Assembly: GCA_029261715.1 (NCBI GenBank)
Contig: JAJDAT010000038.1
Location: 124,001-188,000 of the forward strand
Direction: 5' to 3'
DNA length: 64,000 nucleotides
Origin: Nitrospinia bacterium
GTDB taxonomy: Bacteria > Nitrospinota > Nitrospinia > Nitrospinales > JAJDAT01
The notes below the pieces were generated by a model. The model was not told the DNA's origin. It saw only the letters and a program-made list of their open reading frames with translations, and made no database searches. Below, piece by piece: positions 62,996 through 64,000 of the stretch. Within the stretch, counting starts at the first letter, position 1; each line of letters starts with the position of its first letter. The position numbers and the translations under genes were made by a program.

Positions 62996-64000
62996 ATGCC
63001 AACTTATCTAAAATCTCCAATACCCGAAGACAACTTAAAAGAAGTTGAAAATCGTTGGCAAGCCCTATCCGACCTTATCCAATCGGGGGATAAAGTAAAC
63101 GACTTGATTCCCGATTTAGCTCAACTTTTAAAAGAAGTTTTTTCTTGCCAGGTTGTTACCTTGTTTGGATTAGACAGGGCAAACAGACAGTTGTTTTCTA
63201 GAAATCAAATCACTGATAAATACCCAGAAATTCGTATAGATATTTCGAGAAAAAGCATCGCCGGCTTTGTGTCTGCTGTAGGAATGTCTCTAAATATAGA
63301 AAACGTTCACGATAAGGAAGAATTGCTAAAGTATCACCCCGATCTAAAATTCGACCCAACTTGGGATACAAAACTAAATTTTAAGACCAATTCAATAATG
63401 GCAATCCCTCTACCTCATAACAAAAAGTTGGTTGGCGTTTTAGAGGTTATAAACAAAAACTCTGATACAAAGTTTACAGAAAAAGATTTTCGCCGAGCAA
63501 AAGAAATTTCCCCCATCCTTGGGCAAGCAATGTCTAAATTAGATTTGGATATTTTGCAAGTTGATAGCGCTACAAAATCTAATCTAGAAAGACAAGAAAA
63601 GTTCCATGCTATCACGCAAGCGATTCATTCCGCACGAAATGTCGATGAAATTTTAATCGAACAGAAAAACTCTATTCTAGAGTTATTCGATGCCGAATCA
63701 ATAACTATTTATGCCGTTCAATCAGAAAGAAACGAAATCGTTTCCAAAGTTAAAAGTGGAGATTCAATAAACGAGATTCGAGTTCCAATATCCCCAAGAA
63801 GTATAGCGGGATTTGTCGCTTTAGAACAAAAACGACTCAATATACAAGACGTTTACGAAGATAAAGAACTCAAAAAAATTCACGCAGAATTAAGCTTCGA
63901 TGGATCATGGGATAAAAAGACGGGTTACAAAACACGCTCAATGTTAGTTTACCCTTTGATTTTTGATAATCAATTAATGGGTGTCATTCAACTAATAAAC
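62996..64000 (+). CDS. GAF-GAF protein, tandem paralogue of the PilB-like ATPase (3' part missing)
   Basis: Start of a second protein built like its upstream neighbour, 58 bp behind it and open to the window end (335 codons seen). Two GAF domains are visible (about 20-185 and 205-335), with the same FDxxWDxK signature in each and clear similarity to the first protein's GAFs. It lacks the Ser/Thr-rich N-terminus. Whether the ATPase half follows cannot be seen; the paralogy suggests it does. It starts at ATG with GGAA upstream. Confidence 0.85.
   Translation, partial: MPTYLKSPIPEDNLKEVENRWQALSDLIQSGDKVNDLIPDLAQLLKEVFSCQVVTLFGLDRANRQLFSRNQITDKYPEIRIDISRKSIAGFVSAVGMSLNIENVHDKEELLKYHPDLKFDPTWDTKLNFKTNSIMAIPLPHNKKLVGVLEVINKNSDTKFTEKDFRRAKEISPILGQAMSKLDLDILQVDSATKSNLERQEKFHAITQAIHSARNVDEILIEQKNSILELFDAESITIYAVQSERNEIVSKVKSGDSINEIRVPISPRSIAGFVALEQKRLNIQDVYEDKELKKIHAELSFDGSWDKKTGYKTRSMLVYPLIFDNQLMGVIQLIN

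Noticed and set aside
1-64000. CRISPR arrays, rRNA genes, complete IS elements
   Set aside because: No regularly spaced repeats, ribosomal RNA sequence or transposase frame was found on either strand.

Overview
The window is 64 kb of chromosome from a low-GC, Gram-negative (diderm) bacterium. The outer-membrane assembly genes (tamA/tamB), several lipobox lipoproteins, a SurA-like chaperone, periplasmic cytochrome c, dTDP-rhamnose and GDP-mannose sugar genes and a type IV pilus type ATPase all imply an outer membrane. Gene order (tilS-ftsH-folP; mfd followed by two parvulins; gap-tpiA-secG-tRNA-Leu) and the many GAF/CHASE sensor kinases would suit Nitrospinota or another deltaproteobacteria-like marine lineage. 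No rRNA or marker gene is present, so that placement is tentative.

Positions 1-21 kb form one long leftward block of housekeeping genes: tamB (cut by the window edge), tamA, a nucleotide-sugar epimerase, tRNA-Leu(GAG), secG, tpiA, gap, a coiled-coil protein, pdxJ, a TPR protein, folP, ftsH, tilS, a SurA-like chaperone, a PpiC lipoprotein, mfd and a small hypothetical. At 21.2-24.8 kb the strand flips to putrescine synthesis from agmatine (aguB-aguA) and ahcY, which ends in a strong terminator.

Positions 25.1-32 kb are the accessory core and the most interesting part. An Xer-type tyrosine recombinase lies 3 bp from one arm of a perfect 19-bp inverted repeat (26093-26111 and 31745-31763). The repeat encloses 5.6 kb of notably AT-rich DNA. 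Inside, two units point inward from the arms: a 1214-residue protein with an Mrr-like nuclease domain, a STAND/AAA_16-type NTPase and a probable helical-repeat tail (the layout of antiviral STAND proteins), and a glycosyltransferase plus 2OG-Fe(II) oxygenase pair. Both units start 9-10 nt from their repeat arm. I read this as a candidate invertible (phase-variable) cassette that would place either the defence-like gene or the glycan-modifying pair next to the recombinase. This is inference from sequence and must be tested.

Positions 32-42 kb hold a three-lipoprotein operon (two members are paralogues), three sensor kinase/receiver proteins on one strand, a NUC1-type nuclease, and a c-type cytochrome with a secreted cupredoxin-like partner. 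A long leader upstream of that pair carries a GC-rich island and two identical-architecture palindromes 20 bp apart.

Positions 42.7-51.8 kb are a surface-polysaccharide-like region: an SGNH hydrolase, a heterodimeric ABC exporter with one degenerate ATP site, manC, an internally deleted SGNH relative, a fossil of the manC 3' end, and a methyltransferase. Positions 51.8-64 kb hold small proteins (LRR, TPR, parvulin, pentapeptide), a NarL/NarX-like two-component pair, rfbB and rfbD, a GNAT acetyltransferase, a GAF-GAF-PilB-like ATPase, and a tandem second GAF-GAF protein cut by the window end. I saw no rRNA, CRISPR array, complete insertion sequence or prophage.
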